Assembly: GCA_002803225.1 (NCBI GenBank)
Contig: NXFV01001958.1
Coordinates: 1 to 64,000, forward strand
Length of the DNA: 64,000 bases
Direction of reading: 5' to 3'
From: Gamarada debralockiae
Lineage: Eukaryota > Ascomycota > Leotiomycetes > Helotiales > Hyphodiscaceae
The position numbers and the translations under genes are program-made. Below, in pieces: positions 46,469 to 59,400 of this stretch; position 1 is the first letter of the stretch, and the number at the start of each line of letters is the position of its first letter. Under the pieces are notes generated by a model. That model made no database searches. It was not told where the DNA came from and was given only the letters and a program-made list of their open reading frames with translations.

Positions 46469-47498
46469 ATGGCACGACTCTCATCAACAGGAACTGCCAG
46501 CCCAGATCCTACCACAATAAACCTAAGCCGCATGCTAGCCCGCCTACAACATATACTCATTACACCTGATACCGACACAGAGGCGAAGTTACGAAGCTCA
46601 AGCTACGAAAGAGAGAAAGTTGGGACAGTACGTTCATATTGCTCATATTGCTATATATCAACATTGGATCTAAACAACTCTAATCCTTCACTCGAATTAG
46701 AACATTGAATACGCGCGGACCTTACTCCTACGGCTCGAACAAGATGCCCTCCAAATAAAGGTCCAGAGCAAGAAGCAAGAAACCCAGACAGATCTTGTAC
46801 GGAAACGCGATGCCCTGGATCGGTTATCCGAACGTCTGAATGATCTAAACCAATTGAACGATTACGAACACTTCGACTCAGATGCAGATAGTTCAGAAGG
46901 AGAAGATTTATTAGGTGACGACACACCGGGCGACGAAACGTCAACGGATGACCAGGCATCGCATAACGATCTTACCCCACCGCCGACAGCTTCATCCTTA
47001 GCACAGTCAACGCAATCGCTGAATCTAGATGAACGATCGAATTCCGACCCAGATCGAGAGATCCGCGATACCCAAGATGAAATCCTTCTCGAATCCACCC
47101 TCCGCTCCCGAAATCCCCGCGCAGAGCTCTTCGCTCCCACCACCACATCCATCTCCACAGGAATCAGCACCGCAACGGCCGAAGCCCTCTTGACACACAA
47201 CCGCACCGAGCAAGAATCGCTTACCTCCTCCCTCCTATCCATGGCTCAACAGCTCAAAGCCTCCTCCAACGCATTCGCCAGTTCCTTAGAAGACGAGAAG
47301 GGGATTCTGAATAGAGCAACAGAGGGACTGGATAAGAATGAGCTGGGCATGGAAGCAGCGCAGAAGAGGATGGGGTATTTGAGGACTATGACGGAAGGGA
47401 GGGGGTGGTGGGGGAGGATGATGATGTATGCGTGGATTGCAGGGTTGATGGTGCTGGCGCTTGTGATTGTTTTTGTGTTGCCTAAGCTACGATTCTAG
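46469..47498 (+). CDS. USE1: Use1-type SNARE of Golgi-to-ER transport
   Basis: Use1 is a tail-anchored Qc-type SNARE that works with the Dsl1 tether and Ufe1/Sec20 in retrograde fusion at the ER. Two exons (46469-46627, 46701-47498) give 318 residues. The N-terminal helix has LSRMLARLQHILI. A central acidic, disordered part (DADSSEGEDLLGDDTPGDE) follows. The SNARE helix is HNRTEQESLTSSLLSMAQQL...LEDEKGILNRATEGLDKNE. The tail is GRGWWGRMMMYAWIAGLMVL and ends FVLPKLRF. The last 200 bases are G-rich, in contrast to the C-rich middle. The frame is intact. Confidence 0.92.
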
Positions 47499-48382
47499 AC
47501 CATAGCAACAGGGCCTTGGAGGTTGAGGTACAAGCAAGTCGTTCTCTAGAGCAGAGCGATTGATGCGGATACAGGATGGGAGTTCAGGACCGGAGTATGG
47601 ATAGGGATGTTTTGATGCTGGGATGTACGCATATCATGAGATGAATTAGCAAGCAGAGATACCAACCCCAATATCGAAATTTATGAAATCATCGTTCTAT
47701 TAACCTAGTGCCTTGTATGTATGTGTAAAGTGACCCTTGGAATGACCCGCTGACGAAACAAAGGAAAAGTTGGACGCCAGCTCCTCCATAATGAAAAGTC
47801 ATTACGAATTTTGAAGTGAGGAAATGAAAAGAAATGCGAACATATGAAGGTATGCCGAGGGAAACGCAGCCACACCTCGATGCCAAATGTGAAATGTGAA
47901 GATATGAGCAAGCCTCAGAAACCACAAGCATCGCGATTCATCTCCTGCTCAGCCTTCGGCTTAAGACCAAGGCCCTTCCTCAACAATCCCATAGCCTTCT
48001 GCGCAAAGCTCAATTTCGGCTTCGCATTGAACGTCCTCAAGCCTTTAAAACGGTCTTCAATCATGAGCGTTTTCTTCTTGGCATGGAAGATGACGAGGTG
48101 GAGGTGCGATTGGTTTGCAAAGAAGGACGAGGAAGAGTATATCGCTTTTCGATATTAACGAAATGTCTATCGTAAGCCGGCATGCCAAGGCCTGAACGAA
48201 AAGGCTTGGGGAGGCGAATGGTGTTATTTAGAAAGAGGATTTGGGGCGTGTGGTAGTGTTGTGTTAGGGAGAGATTGGAGAAGGATTCGGGTGATGAGAC
48301 AACCCTAGCCCAGTCGTATGGGCTGAGGAGATGGAAAGGGGCTGGGAGAACAAACAGTCTCTATGCTGAGCAAACGACATAC
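47499..48382. other. Intergenic; unexplained minus-strand open exon
   Basis: Minus-strand 48154-47915 is open for 80 codons and reads like coding sequence near its end (MIEDRFKGLRTFNAKPKLSF, then AQKAMGLLRKGLGLKPKAEQ), with no start codon of its own. Another frame (about 48295-48061) could extend the BRCT gene through a GTAAGTATG donor at about 48386. I could not choose between a last exon of the BRCT gene and a separate short gene. Confidence 0.35.
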
Positions 48383-49630
48383 TTACTCGGATCCGGATCT
48401 GGTCGATGCGGAGCTGGAGATCGAAATAACGCTGCGGCTGGACTTAGAGCTCCGAGCTGACTTGGGAGAGGAGCTATCGTAGTTATCCTCCACTTCTGAA
48501 TCTGTGTCATAGATCAGACCCTCTGTGGCATTCGTCATCTCAGTATCCTCTTTGTCGTCCTTGGGGCATCCCAGGGGACTCTTCCCCGCTGGCAAAGCTC
48601 CGACGGGGCGGCCGAGCAAGGGGGCATGGTACTTGAACTTGCTTTCGTCATGCGGAAGTCCATCGCAGCGATCATCCCAAGCAGTGCCTGTAACGCGGAG
48701 AAAGAACGCTTGGAAATCTCGGAAAGCATCATCGAACCACTTAGGTTTACATTCGTCGCGCCAGAGAGCAGCTGGACGGCCGGGCGATGTGAGCTTAGCT
48801 CCGACCATAAAGGTGGGAGGCTTTGCAATGGATTCGAAGAGCTGGAGGCACAAATCAGTGATTAAACATTGGACGCAGGGTAAATATGTCAGCGGGCTTA
48901 CGTAGATGGTGTATTTCTCGGCTTTGACGAGGCCGGAATTGTTGATGCGGGTGCAGACGACCTTGTACTCGAAACCGTCCGCATCATAGTGGATACGATG
49001 AAGTCCTGGGAGTTTGAAGTGTTAGTGTTTGAATCGTTGAGACAAGGGGAGAGGGCTTACTGTGGTCAGCTAACTCATTGCAAGCCCGGACTCCCTCCTC
49101 AAAACTCTCTCGGTAACGTTGCTGCGCCTTGTGCGATTGATTGACTCTCTTCAGGACCCGGTCCAAGGTATACCCCTTCTCAGCTCTGGCACGCTTCTTC
49201 TTCTCAACACCGTTGGCAAGGCAATCGTCAAGCCAGTCCTGAACAACAATACTGCATTGACGACCAAGTCCCCAAGCCTTTCTGACTGCAAAATAAAGTT
49301 AGAAAGAAGTTGTACTAGTGGGTGAGGGCGGGACGAACCCTGCGGGGTCTTCTTCTTGTAATCTTCGATGGTGCAGATCAAATGAGTTGTGTTGTCAGAG
49401 ACCTCTGCTTCGTACTCTCCGCCATGAGCTTTGATCCAGCGAGCGATGTCCTCGTGGGACCATCCATGTCCGAAACTGCCAGAACACGAGAAGATCATGC
49501 CATTGAAGATCTGCTTGACGGACTTCTCGGCCTTGGCTTTGCGGATTTTGATGGGGTTGGGGGCGACTTTTTGAGAGGGGGCTTTGGTGAGTTTGGAGGC
49601 CGCTTCGGAGCTGGGCTTTCGGGGTGCCAT
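48383..49630 (-). CDS. BRCT + WGR-like nuclear protein
   Basis: Exons 49630-49339, 49285-49061, 49005-48902 and 48841-48383 give 359 residues. A basic N-terminus (KPSSEAASKLTKAPSQKVAP) precedes a BRCT domain with FNGMIFSCSGSF, IKAHGGEYEAEVSDNTTHLI and, after the intron, VVQDWLDDCLANG. Residues about 195-285 resemble a WGR domain: FEYKVVCTRINNSGLVKAEK, YTIYLFES, then FRDFQAFFLRVTGTAWDDRC. BRCT followed by WGR is the start of fungal PARP proteins, but there is no PARP regulatory or catalytic domain; an acidic/Ser-rich tail follows instead. A DNA-damage scaffold role is inferred. The stop overlaps a good GTAAGT donor, so the C-terminus may continue. Confidence 0.72.
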
Positions 49631-50867
49631 CTTGAGTGATGACTTGGATATTCGGAAGTTGTGGGGTGCTGTGTATGTGATGATGCTAGGTGAGCTTGTC
49701 AGAGATGTCGTGGTGTTGGAGATGACGAGCGAGTGAGATTGTGAAGTAGTGAAGGGGTAAGAGTGATGGATTCCTTGTAGGAATGGTGATGGCGTTGAAA
49801 AGGAGTGTCGATGCAAGTGACCAAGCGAAGCGAGGGAAGGCGGATCAAGCGAGGTGGAAGAAGTGTGTGGGCGAAGCAGATGGGTCGATGACAACACACC
49901 GAGCCTGGAAATAAAACTTCCCCTGAAAAGCGATGGAGATGTGGCGATGAAGTGAAGAGAATTGGAGAATATGGTGAGAGGATCACCCACTGCCAGCAAA
50001 CTGATAATGAGGAGTGATAGGATAGATGAGGTTGTGCTGATGATGAGAGACGTTGTGGTACATGTGGTGGAATGAAAGATAGTGAACTTACTGCAACGTT
50101 TGAGAGGTGTTCTGGCTGCTTGATCTTGTTGTCGAGGGAGACGATGCTGCTTGGCGATGAGATTGTGCTCATGGTATGAAGAAGTGGAAGGATCGTTGAT
50201 ATGTAGTTACGGAATCGAGAAGAGTCGATGAGAAGATGGCTGTGGGAGGTTGTTAAAAATATTGGCGGGTGTTCTCGTTTTCGTCGTCGATTGCAGGTGC
50301 TGAACAGTCCGAAGTCTTCTTATGGAGCTGCAGAAGATGGTATCGACAGACGGAAGAGAGGTATGTTGCAAAGTGGAGAAAAGTTGTGTCATAGAATGGA
50401 AGGCGCCGATGAAGATGCGGTTAAAGTTGGTGCTTTTGTAGATGGTTGAGGAAGTTAGATTCCGAAATCAGTCTTCGGTTTTGACGTTGAAGAGTAAATT
50501 GAATTAAGACGGTGCAACAGTAGAAAGTCAGACCATTGATGTGTCTTGGTGCGGCTGGGGTGAGGGGATGGTTCCGAAACCCGGGGAAAGGCTATGATCG
50601 AGTGAGGGGGACTTGGAAATCTCAATGCGAATCCCATTCGTTGCGGCTTCGCAAAAATTTCTCAGGAGTAGCTGATTGCGGGTTCCACGTCATTGAGTAG
50701 GGATAAAAATATCCGCAAGACTAATGTTCCATTCCCATTTGACCACAATTGGCCTAATAGGGATGGATAATGGGGAAGCAGTTTAAAAGAGGGTGGGTCG
50801 GTTCAAATCACATGACCATAAGAACAAAAGGGGCTGAAATTCAACGAGGATTGAGCTACCCATCATT
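49631..50867. other. Probable long leader/promoter of BRCT gene; TRP1 3' region
   Basis: The minus strand is pyrimidine-rich with open frames (49699-50172) of Ser/Pro/His composition but no domain; it is more likely leader than coding. 50500-50867 is the tail region of TRP1. No separate gene supported. Confidence 0.4.
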
Positions 50868-53202
50868 TTACCTTACACTTTTAGCCGCCCTTATAAACGC
50901 CTCTATCTTCGCAACGCTTTGAACACCACCATCCTCAACTCCACTGCTCACATCAACGCCGATGATCCGATCACCCAGCTCGCCAACTGCGCGAACCGCA
51001 TCAGCGACATTTTCCGGATTCAAGCCCCCAGCGAGCATGACCCTAAGTCCTTGATCTTTTGTGAGACTTGCTTTGACTTGAGCCATATCCAGCTTTTGGC
51101 CCGAACCGCCTGATGCGGAATCAAGTAGAGCCGCGGTGTGATAGCCTCTTCGTCCAAGGCCAGGTTGGCCAGGCTTAAAGCTTCGAATCACAGGGACCGG
51201 GATGAGGTTTGCCCACTCCAGGGGCTCGTCGCCGTGCAGCTGTACGATATCCAGGTCATATGCCTTCTGCAGTTCCAGAACCTCTTCCAACGGCTGATTT
51301 TGAAAGACTCCGACTAACAAGGGGCGATGGCTTGAAATATTTGAAGCCGCATTCGCAAAGAAGTCCGAGGCTTGGCTACTCACTCGATTGCTGACCACAG
51401 TCCCGGTGGTCACATTCGCCCCATGGACAACTTTTGATATCGCAATAGCGTCCTTGTAAGGAACGTGTCTGCCCCTGCCAGGGACAAGTATCATTCCGAT
51501 CAAATCAGCTCCAGCTTTGGCGGCTGCCAGAGCGATTTCTGGTTTCCTCGTACCGCAGATCTTCACCAGCAGGCTCCCAGGTGCGGATTTTGCAATTGGC
51601 TCTGAGCCTCCAAGAAGTTCGCGGATAAATTTGGCTGTGTCTTTTGCACGCATGAGAGCTTCGCCAACGAGAACTGCTCCGACCCCATTTTTCTGGTATG
51701 CTTCGACATCTTTTGGTCCGGAAATGCCGCTTAGTGCGCATACAATGGTTTCCTTGGGTACCTGGTCAAGCAGCCTGCTTGTGGTTTCAAGATCTACTTC
51801 GAAGTTCGTCAAATTCCGGTTGTTCACGCCAATGACCTTCGAACCAAGTTTGACCGCTACTGACATCTCATCTGCTGTATTGACCTCGACCAGTGGTTCC
51901 ATCCCAAGAGACTGCGAATACTTGTATAGTCGGGTCAACGTAGCTTCGTCCAGCATTTTAACAATGAGAAGAACCGTATCAGCGCCTGCTAGTCTGGCCT
52001 CTAGGATTTGATATTCTTCGAATATAAATTCCTTCCGTAGGACCGCGGGTCGATTTGGCATACCCTCGAGAGCTTGTCGGACGGCCCGCAAATCGTCGAT
52101 ACTGCCTTTGAACCATTCGGGCTCTGTCAAAACAGATATCACGCTTGCCCCAGCAAGAGCATAAGTCCTAGCTTGCGCTGGAGCGCATGTTGATAAAGAA
52201 ATAATTCCCTTGGAAGGAGAAGCTCGCTTGATTTCGGCCATCAGGGACAAAGGATATGGTGATTGCCGTAGGCGTTTGGCAAATGGGACAAGGGGTGGCG
52301 CGATATCTAGGTCATACGCAGCCTGCAAATCGCTTGGACGTTGCGAAGCAATCTCTTTTTGTGCTGTAACAGCAGCTTTGCGGTGAGCAAAGATCTTGTC
52401 GAGTATGTTTTCCTTTTTGCTCCCATTTGTGCCATTCGAGACCAGCTTGGTTTTTGCCTCCCTTTGTAATCGTTCGTTCTCCGCCCAGGTTCCACCTCGC
52501 ATTTGTAGGAAATTTTTGAGCATGAGCCGACCTTCCGCCGTCAAAATACTCTCCGGGTGATATTGGACGCCCTCCACCACATATTCTGTGTGTCGAACTC
52601 CCATAATGACACCCTTGCCGCCATCCACACCCTTCGCGATCCAGGAGGACACTTCTAAGCATTTGGGCAGCGTCGGGTGGGTGCCAGCAAGGGAGTGATA
52701 TCGGGTGACCGGTAGGTCTTGAGGAAGGTTGGCGTAAACTCCTTTCGAATCATGTGCCAACGGTGATGTTTTGCCGTGTAGGATCTCTCCTGCATAGCTC
52801 ACGTCTCCTCCATAAAGATCTATTATACACTGCCTATTCTACCATCAGCGAGGACGCTCATTGTTACGTCCGTGTAACTCACTGTCCCATGCAGACCCCG
52901 AACACTGGTATCTTGCCTGCAAAATGCTGAATAGCATCTCTGCTGATTCCGGAATCTGTTTTTGGGTGACCTGGGCCCGGACTGATGACCAATTGAGTAG
53001 GTTGAAGTTTTGCGAGCTCTTCTATGCTGATTTCGTCGTTCCGGAATACCGTGACTGTTGCACCTTCGAGCACAAGGTACTGGTAGATATTCCAAGAGAA
53101 TGAATCGAAATTATCGATCAAGACAACATTAGAAGCGTTTGCTAAAGGTGCAACAGCTTGTGGCTGCTGGGGAGAGTAATCAATTAGATCGAGGGCGGGC
53201 AT
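50868..53202 (-). CDS. TRP1: Trifunctional tryptophan biosynthesis enzyme
   Basis: It carries three steps: the glutamine amidotransferase of anthranilate synthase, indole-3-glycerol-phosphate synthase and phosphoribosylanthranilate isomerase. Exons 53202-52883 and 52833-50868 give 761 residues. The amidotransferase has the nucleophile Cys104 in GVCMGQQC and HPES. The synthase has [26 protein letters not shown] and [13 protein letters not shown]. The isomerase has [31 protein letters not shown] and [11 protein letters not shown]...GVDVSSGVE. All three active sites look intact. It diverges from NUP192 with 294 bp between start codons. Confidence 0.97.
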
Positions 53203-53496
53203 CTTGTCTGAATAAATGTTGAGAAGATTTGAAAGATTGGAGAGCTGTCACGATGACTATGAGTCTTACATGTGGGGAATTGTATTGTAACTTTAATCCC
53301 TGCAAAAGATTATCTATCCGGTGCCGTTTTAGTCAGGTACTTCAGCGGAGTACGGCGGGCCGAGATTCCCCTTCGCGCAAAATCAGCCCGGCGCGTCAAC
53401 CCAGACAAAAAGTTCAAACGACGTGAACGATTCACATATCTTCCTAAAAGAGCTCTCGGTCAGAGCTTCCATGCTGCAGGCAACTTCTTGCCCAGT

Positions 53497-56400
53497 ATGG
53501 CCCCCGTACCAGAATCCGCATATTTCCCTTCTTTGGACAAAATTCTCTACGGAGACCAGCTGTTGATGTGAGTTCATCCCAGGTGAAACGATTTAGGTTC
53601 AAATCGTTCACTGAGAATCAACACTTCTAACTTCCGTATAGTTCCTGGAAGACCGCCTTATATGCCCTCTTAAATATTGATGACTCTGCGAAAACACCCT
53701 CTCTCGAGCAATTCTTCTCCGACCCAGTCGTACTAGAGCTATTGGCCCATCCATTCAAGGCTTTCTGTACACCCAACCAGCAGACCAAATCTGCTTTCGA
53801 AACGAAAACCTCCGCGATCAACGTCACACCTTCGTCGAACACACGATATGATATTAAGGAAGTCAAAGAAGATGCGCTATGGTTGAGCAAGGAAGCCAAG
53901 ATCGATGAGGTCTCAGCGCTGAGAATAGTGCTTGAGGAGTGTCAGGATCGCCCATCTGTGCAGCTACTAGGACGCCTCTCAAACGAAGAGCTGGCAAGTA
54001 TACAGGAAGCCGCAGGAACGAGCCAAGCTTCTACAGCTCTACTGTCACGATTTGGAGACTCAGAGGCCATACAAGACGACTTCGATTCCCAAGAGAGCCG
54101 ACGACTTCGAATACTTCGCACATATCTTTCAGAGCGCCGAAATCTTCTCCAATGCCTCAATATCCTATGCCAGAAATCGTTCTACCCTGGGCTAGAAGGC
54201 TCCGGAAGCGGTAAAGGAAAAGATCCCGAGGTTCCTGCCTTCTGGGTTCGAGAAATTGGCAAAACCGTGGGCCAGAATATCGGAGATCAAGACAAATGGA
54301 TCGTTGAAGCTCTTTCAGCGATTGGAATTAATGTCGGAAATATTGATGGCGGGAGCGGATGGTTCGAGGCCAACGGCGGACGACAAGACATTGGTGAGTT
54401 CTTCGAGGAATGGAATATCCTTTCCTGGACCACCTGATGAGTCTCTTTGGAGATAATCTTTCAAACGAAGTGGGTGAATACTGACTCTCAGATCTTCTAC
54501 AGAAACCGAATGGGTCAACAACCAAATCATGGAAATAACTCAGACGATGGAGATTATATTCCAAATCATCGATGTTCAACCCAGCCTTTGCTCATCAACG
54601 GTAGTCATTGCCTGGTTGCAGGCTATGGAACGCTACAACTTCTTTGATCAATTCCCTACAGTAAGTCGGCAATATGATCCAGGACTTTGGGTCCCCTCAA
54701 TGGCTCGACCAATCTCAGCGATTCAAAAGTAGTTGCAATGTTGGGTCCTTGCAATCACTCAAACAACCTCAGCGAATCAAACCTAGCCTTTTGCTGACGA
54801 AGTTTGCAGGAAGATCCAATCACCGAAGCTCTGTTTTTACCCCTGAAATCGACTGTCACACTCATATCCTTGTCTACACTAAGCCCTGGACCCTGCCTGG
54901 AATATTTGAGAACTACAGATTTCGATCCCCGGATCTCACCAGGCGCGCCCCAAGACGCACCTTACATATTGAACCTCAAAACAATCGGACACAGTAGGTA
55001 GTTCACGTAGTATTTCTTCCTAGAACCTGGCCGAATCCTTGAGGTCGACTCCCAGCTTAAGCCCTAAACAGATATCTCTAGAGCTTTTATGTCTTGATTT
55101 TAATCTTTCACCTCTATTGAGCAATTACTAACTGCGAAATTTTCACAGTCCATGACGTGTTGATGCGTGTGTCTGAGGAGATGTTTATGAATGCGGCTCC
55201 TATGGTTCTTGCATGGGCGGATATTCTTCAGACTTTAAGTATCCGAGTTGCAGAGAAAGCTGCACCATTTGATGAGGAATTTGATCGTTCAATTTCAACG
55301 AATGATCAGGTCTTCTCGGGAAAGGACGTTTACGAAGATACTGTGAAGAACATGCTGAAGGGTCCCGCGGACGAGGTTGTCGACATTATCCAGTACCTAG
55401 CATCCAGTGCTGTTGATCGTGGCCAAGTGTTCCAGAGCCTGACGGATCTTGGTCTAAGTCTAGGAGGAACGTCCAACTCGTACTTTTCTGCCATCATCGG
55501 CGCAAGGATGCGGCTTGCCATTCTCGACCTCATACGCAGTAGCAGCGCTGTCGGATATATTCCCGAAGTTGTCGAGGCATCTTTATCAGCTATTACTGGC
55601 GGCCAAACCTATTGGGACATATCTGATGCCCAGCAGTTGCACAGGGAAAATGACCCCTTGTACCAATTTTCGATGGATGCAGACCTAATTGAGCTATTGA
55701 TAACATCGGCTATCCACAGATATCCGTATGAGTCGGCTCTGCTGAGGATCACTCGGTCACTGGCAACATGTTATGACACCGATCGTCCGTTAATCGTTCA
55801 ATGGGTTGGAACGATATCCACGTTTACTTGCATTCTGCCGGATAGGTTTACCGGATATACAACCACACACGAAGAGGAGAACAACAATTCTATTCGTCTC
55901 ACGAGGCCTTTACAACTCTTTGAGGACCGGGTGAGAACGAGAGGGTTACAAGATCCATCCGCCTTGATGCGAGTAGATGATGATTTCGTCATTCAAAGCG
56001 ACACCTATGGCCGCATGATCAATGATGCCCCCAAGGTGGCATACTGGTACCATTCATATTCGGGTCTCAAATACTTCGGAAAGGTAAGGGTTATAGAATA
56101 TTTCAAGCTGACTGAGCAAATACAGCATCAATCGATCAAAGGGTTGAGTGATTGCTAATTCTCTGATCTCTACAGGTTTTAGAAACGTTCTTGACAGCCG
56201 GAGACGTAGTCGACGCAACCACCGGTGGCAGCGCTGACCGCGATTCAGTTGCTGATATCATTGGAACCTTTGCGGGCCTCTTACTGGGCAGTTCGAAAGC
56301 TGCAGATAGTGCTTTGAGCTCAGGATCTGATTCGGCGGCCAACCTGAAGGATGAAGCTCGTGGCCTTTTACAAACTGCAGGCTCAGGCTTGGGCCCGAAC

Positions 56401-59400
56401 CGCGATATCGTGACAGTGATATTCGACATCTTCGAGGAGGAACTCCAGCGACAATCAACTAGTTTTGGACCCGATGTCTCATTAGATGTTCTTATCAGGT
56501 GAGTGATTTGGCAGTGGTATTCCCTTTTCTGGACTGCCCGGGAGCAGATACTCAGAATCGTTCAAATAAATCGAGTATTTACTGACTTCGTGATTTCTAC
56601 AGCTGTGTGCAGTTTATCCACGCTCTGCTTCCTATTATGCCCGGTCGTGTGTGGCCTCTGGTGGGCAGAAGTGGGCTCTTGGAACTTGGCCGGGGTGGGG
56701 GTAGATTATCAAGCATCGTGGGCAGTATTGAACTGGTCACTGGCCGTTTCGATCTCCTCCTAGCTTGCACACGTTTATTCGAAGCCCTAGTAGAAGATTT
56801 CGTGTCTAATGCGGCTCAACGAAGAGGCGGAAGCAAATCCTCAGCTCGATTTGGCAACGAAGAATCTACAAGCACTGGCGTACCTGACCAAATCCTCTCA
56901 AAAGCGCTTCTGTCATTTACCCGATACTTTGTCGATGTGCTCGAAAGCTCCTGTACGTGGAAATTTGCAGCACAGGACGATCGTCGACGACTGAGCAAGA
57001 CTCTTACCACCACATTTGACCGAATCCTTCACTATGCTTATGGCATTGACAGCCAACCCAAGCCCAGTACTGGCGCAGAATCCAAGTCAAAGGATGACAT
57101 CAAAGTCAAGCTGGATGCGGACAAGAAGCCTAAGCCGAGGATTATGGGACCTTTATTGCCAGCTGCTTCACACCTTGTGGACAGCTTCTTGTCGACATCA
57201 TCAGGAACCTTAAGGTTTCAGCCACTTTTGGAAGCGCTTCATGATGGCTTCTATGCCCCTCCTTCGACGACCTTCATAAATGTATCGATCTTGTGTACGG
57301 GCCAGGTAACGGCTATTCTCTCTTTCTCAACAACCCTTCTTCGAGTCGGTATCCTACTTGAACGACCTCATTCCCAACTCGAAAGCCAGCTCTTTAAAAC
57401 TTCCCCGCTGATATCACGTCTCTACGCTGTCAATGAGGTATATCGACTTGCAGTGGTAGCTTTGTTTGAGGCATTGGTCGTCAGCGCCTCGAAAGACGTC
57501 GGCGAACCTCCATCACTACTTGGACAGCTTGGTACCCAGACGTCAAAGAACTTCCTCCTCGTGCTATCGGACCTCGACAAACCTCTGAGCAGACAGGATT
57601 GCGTTGCATCAATTTGGCACTTCTTGGCCATGGTAGTAAGCAATCGGCAACAGTGGTTTGCCAACTATCTTCTCACTGGCCGGTCCTCAAAGAATACGAT
57701 CAAGAATAAGGGATGTGGAAAGGACTCAGCTGCACTGGACAAATGTGTCTTAAACACGGCTCTTGATGCCTTGTCTAATATCGGCGGCCTTCCTAAGCCC
57801 GAGGCCTTGGCTATGCTCGATTTTGTCGCGTTAGCCCAGAACTTCTGGCCCTGGGCGACGTACGATTCGGCCAAGCATGCAACCTTTATCAAGTCCATAT
57901 CCGAATATGTTGGAATGTTGAAGCCGATTCAACAATCTTCGAAGTTGGACGACGCAATTGACGCTTGCTATCAAACAAAGATTGCTGCATATATTGCTGA
58001 GATATTAGCCATGCACCTATTTCACTCAAGACAGACGGGAAATAAGATCTCAGCGAAAGATATGCTTCCGAATCTGAGTTACTATACGAGATTTGCCGTT
58101 GCGGTGCCCAGCTACAATTCCTCTTTACATGGTATGTTTGGATTGCTCGCTTTCTATGTACGCTCGAAAGCCTGAGAATTCGCCCTCGACACCGTATATT
58201 TTCGGGGGTTTGAAGATCACGACAGCCGCTTGGCTCTAATCCCTCGATTCTTCTAAGCGATTACTAATTGGATGTTTTCGCAGGGAATTTAAAGCGCAAC
58301 TTTGAGGTCCGATACCCAGGTTGCTCAATCCTCGATTTCGAGCGAACGATTCTGGAACAGCGCCCTCTTGGTCGCGAATATTTCTACAATATACCGATCA
58401 TGAATAAGACCCTGGGCTACGACATTGCGTGGAGAAGACGGGATGGTTTTGGGACTGAAGTAGCAAATGCCAATGTCAACCTATCGCTTGTTGAAGCACA
58501 AATTGTAAGTCCCTCATCGTTAGATTTTGGGTCAGATCCGAGTCTCTATTTCAGTTGGCTTTGGGTCGCTCACTTTTTTTTGGACGATTCAAAACTTGGG
58601 TTTTAATCCTTCAATTCAAGTGAACGAATGAGAGAGTAGAGTACAAGTCTGATTTTTGGATCGCTCGCTTCTTTTGAACGATCGAAGTTCTAAGATCTCT
58701 GAATCATTCGACTGAAATAAACGACTGAAATCTACGGCCTAGCTAACAGTCATTAGGCTCTTCTCCACGGATGGAGCTTCCTAGCTATCGAGTTAAGCAG
58801 CAACTTATCAAATCAACCAGATCTCCAAAAGATTCTAGTCAAGGTGTCCACGGATTGCTTGATTTCCAACAAAAGAAGCCAAGGCCTCGAAGAGATTTTC
58901 CAACGTCTGAATCAAAGACGAGCAGAACTTGCCCTCATACTCATCCAACGATTAATCGAATCGAACACAGATAGAAAGGAGATGGAAGGATTTCTAGCCG
59001 TCGTTTGGGACACCATTCAACACTCCGAAACCTCATTCGAACGTGCACTCGTGGCAGGTGACACTGAGTACTACAGAACACTCCTCAAGCTTCTGTTCCT
59101 GTCACTTCGGGTTCACGCAGGCAACACCAGCCCGCCCAATGCGGATCCGGATTTCAGAGCCTCAACTCGATTGAGGGAGTCATCCCCGGTCATTCCGATT
59201 ATCGTTGAGCTTCTCGAGAGTGTAGTTGCAAACGGTATCCGAGACTTGGCAACCTTTATCCACGACAAGCCGGCCGAAGCAAACCCCGAAGACATCGCTC
59301 TAGTTACAGGTGAGTTAATTTTTTCAATTCGGGAACCTGCGGATTTCAATCGTTCAAATTAGTTGAGCGATTTGATTTGAATCGTTCAAATGGAGTGAGC

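Noticed and set aside
49699..50172. 157-codon minus-strand ORF upstream of the BRCT gene
   Set aside because: Ser/Pro/His-rich translation of a pyrimidine-rich tract with no domain; more likely leader sequence.
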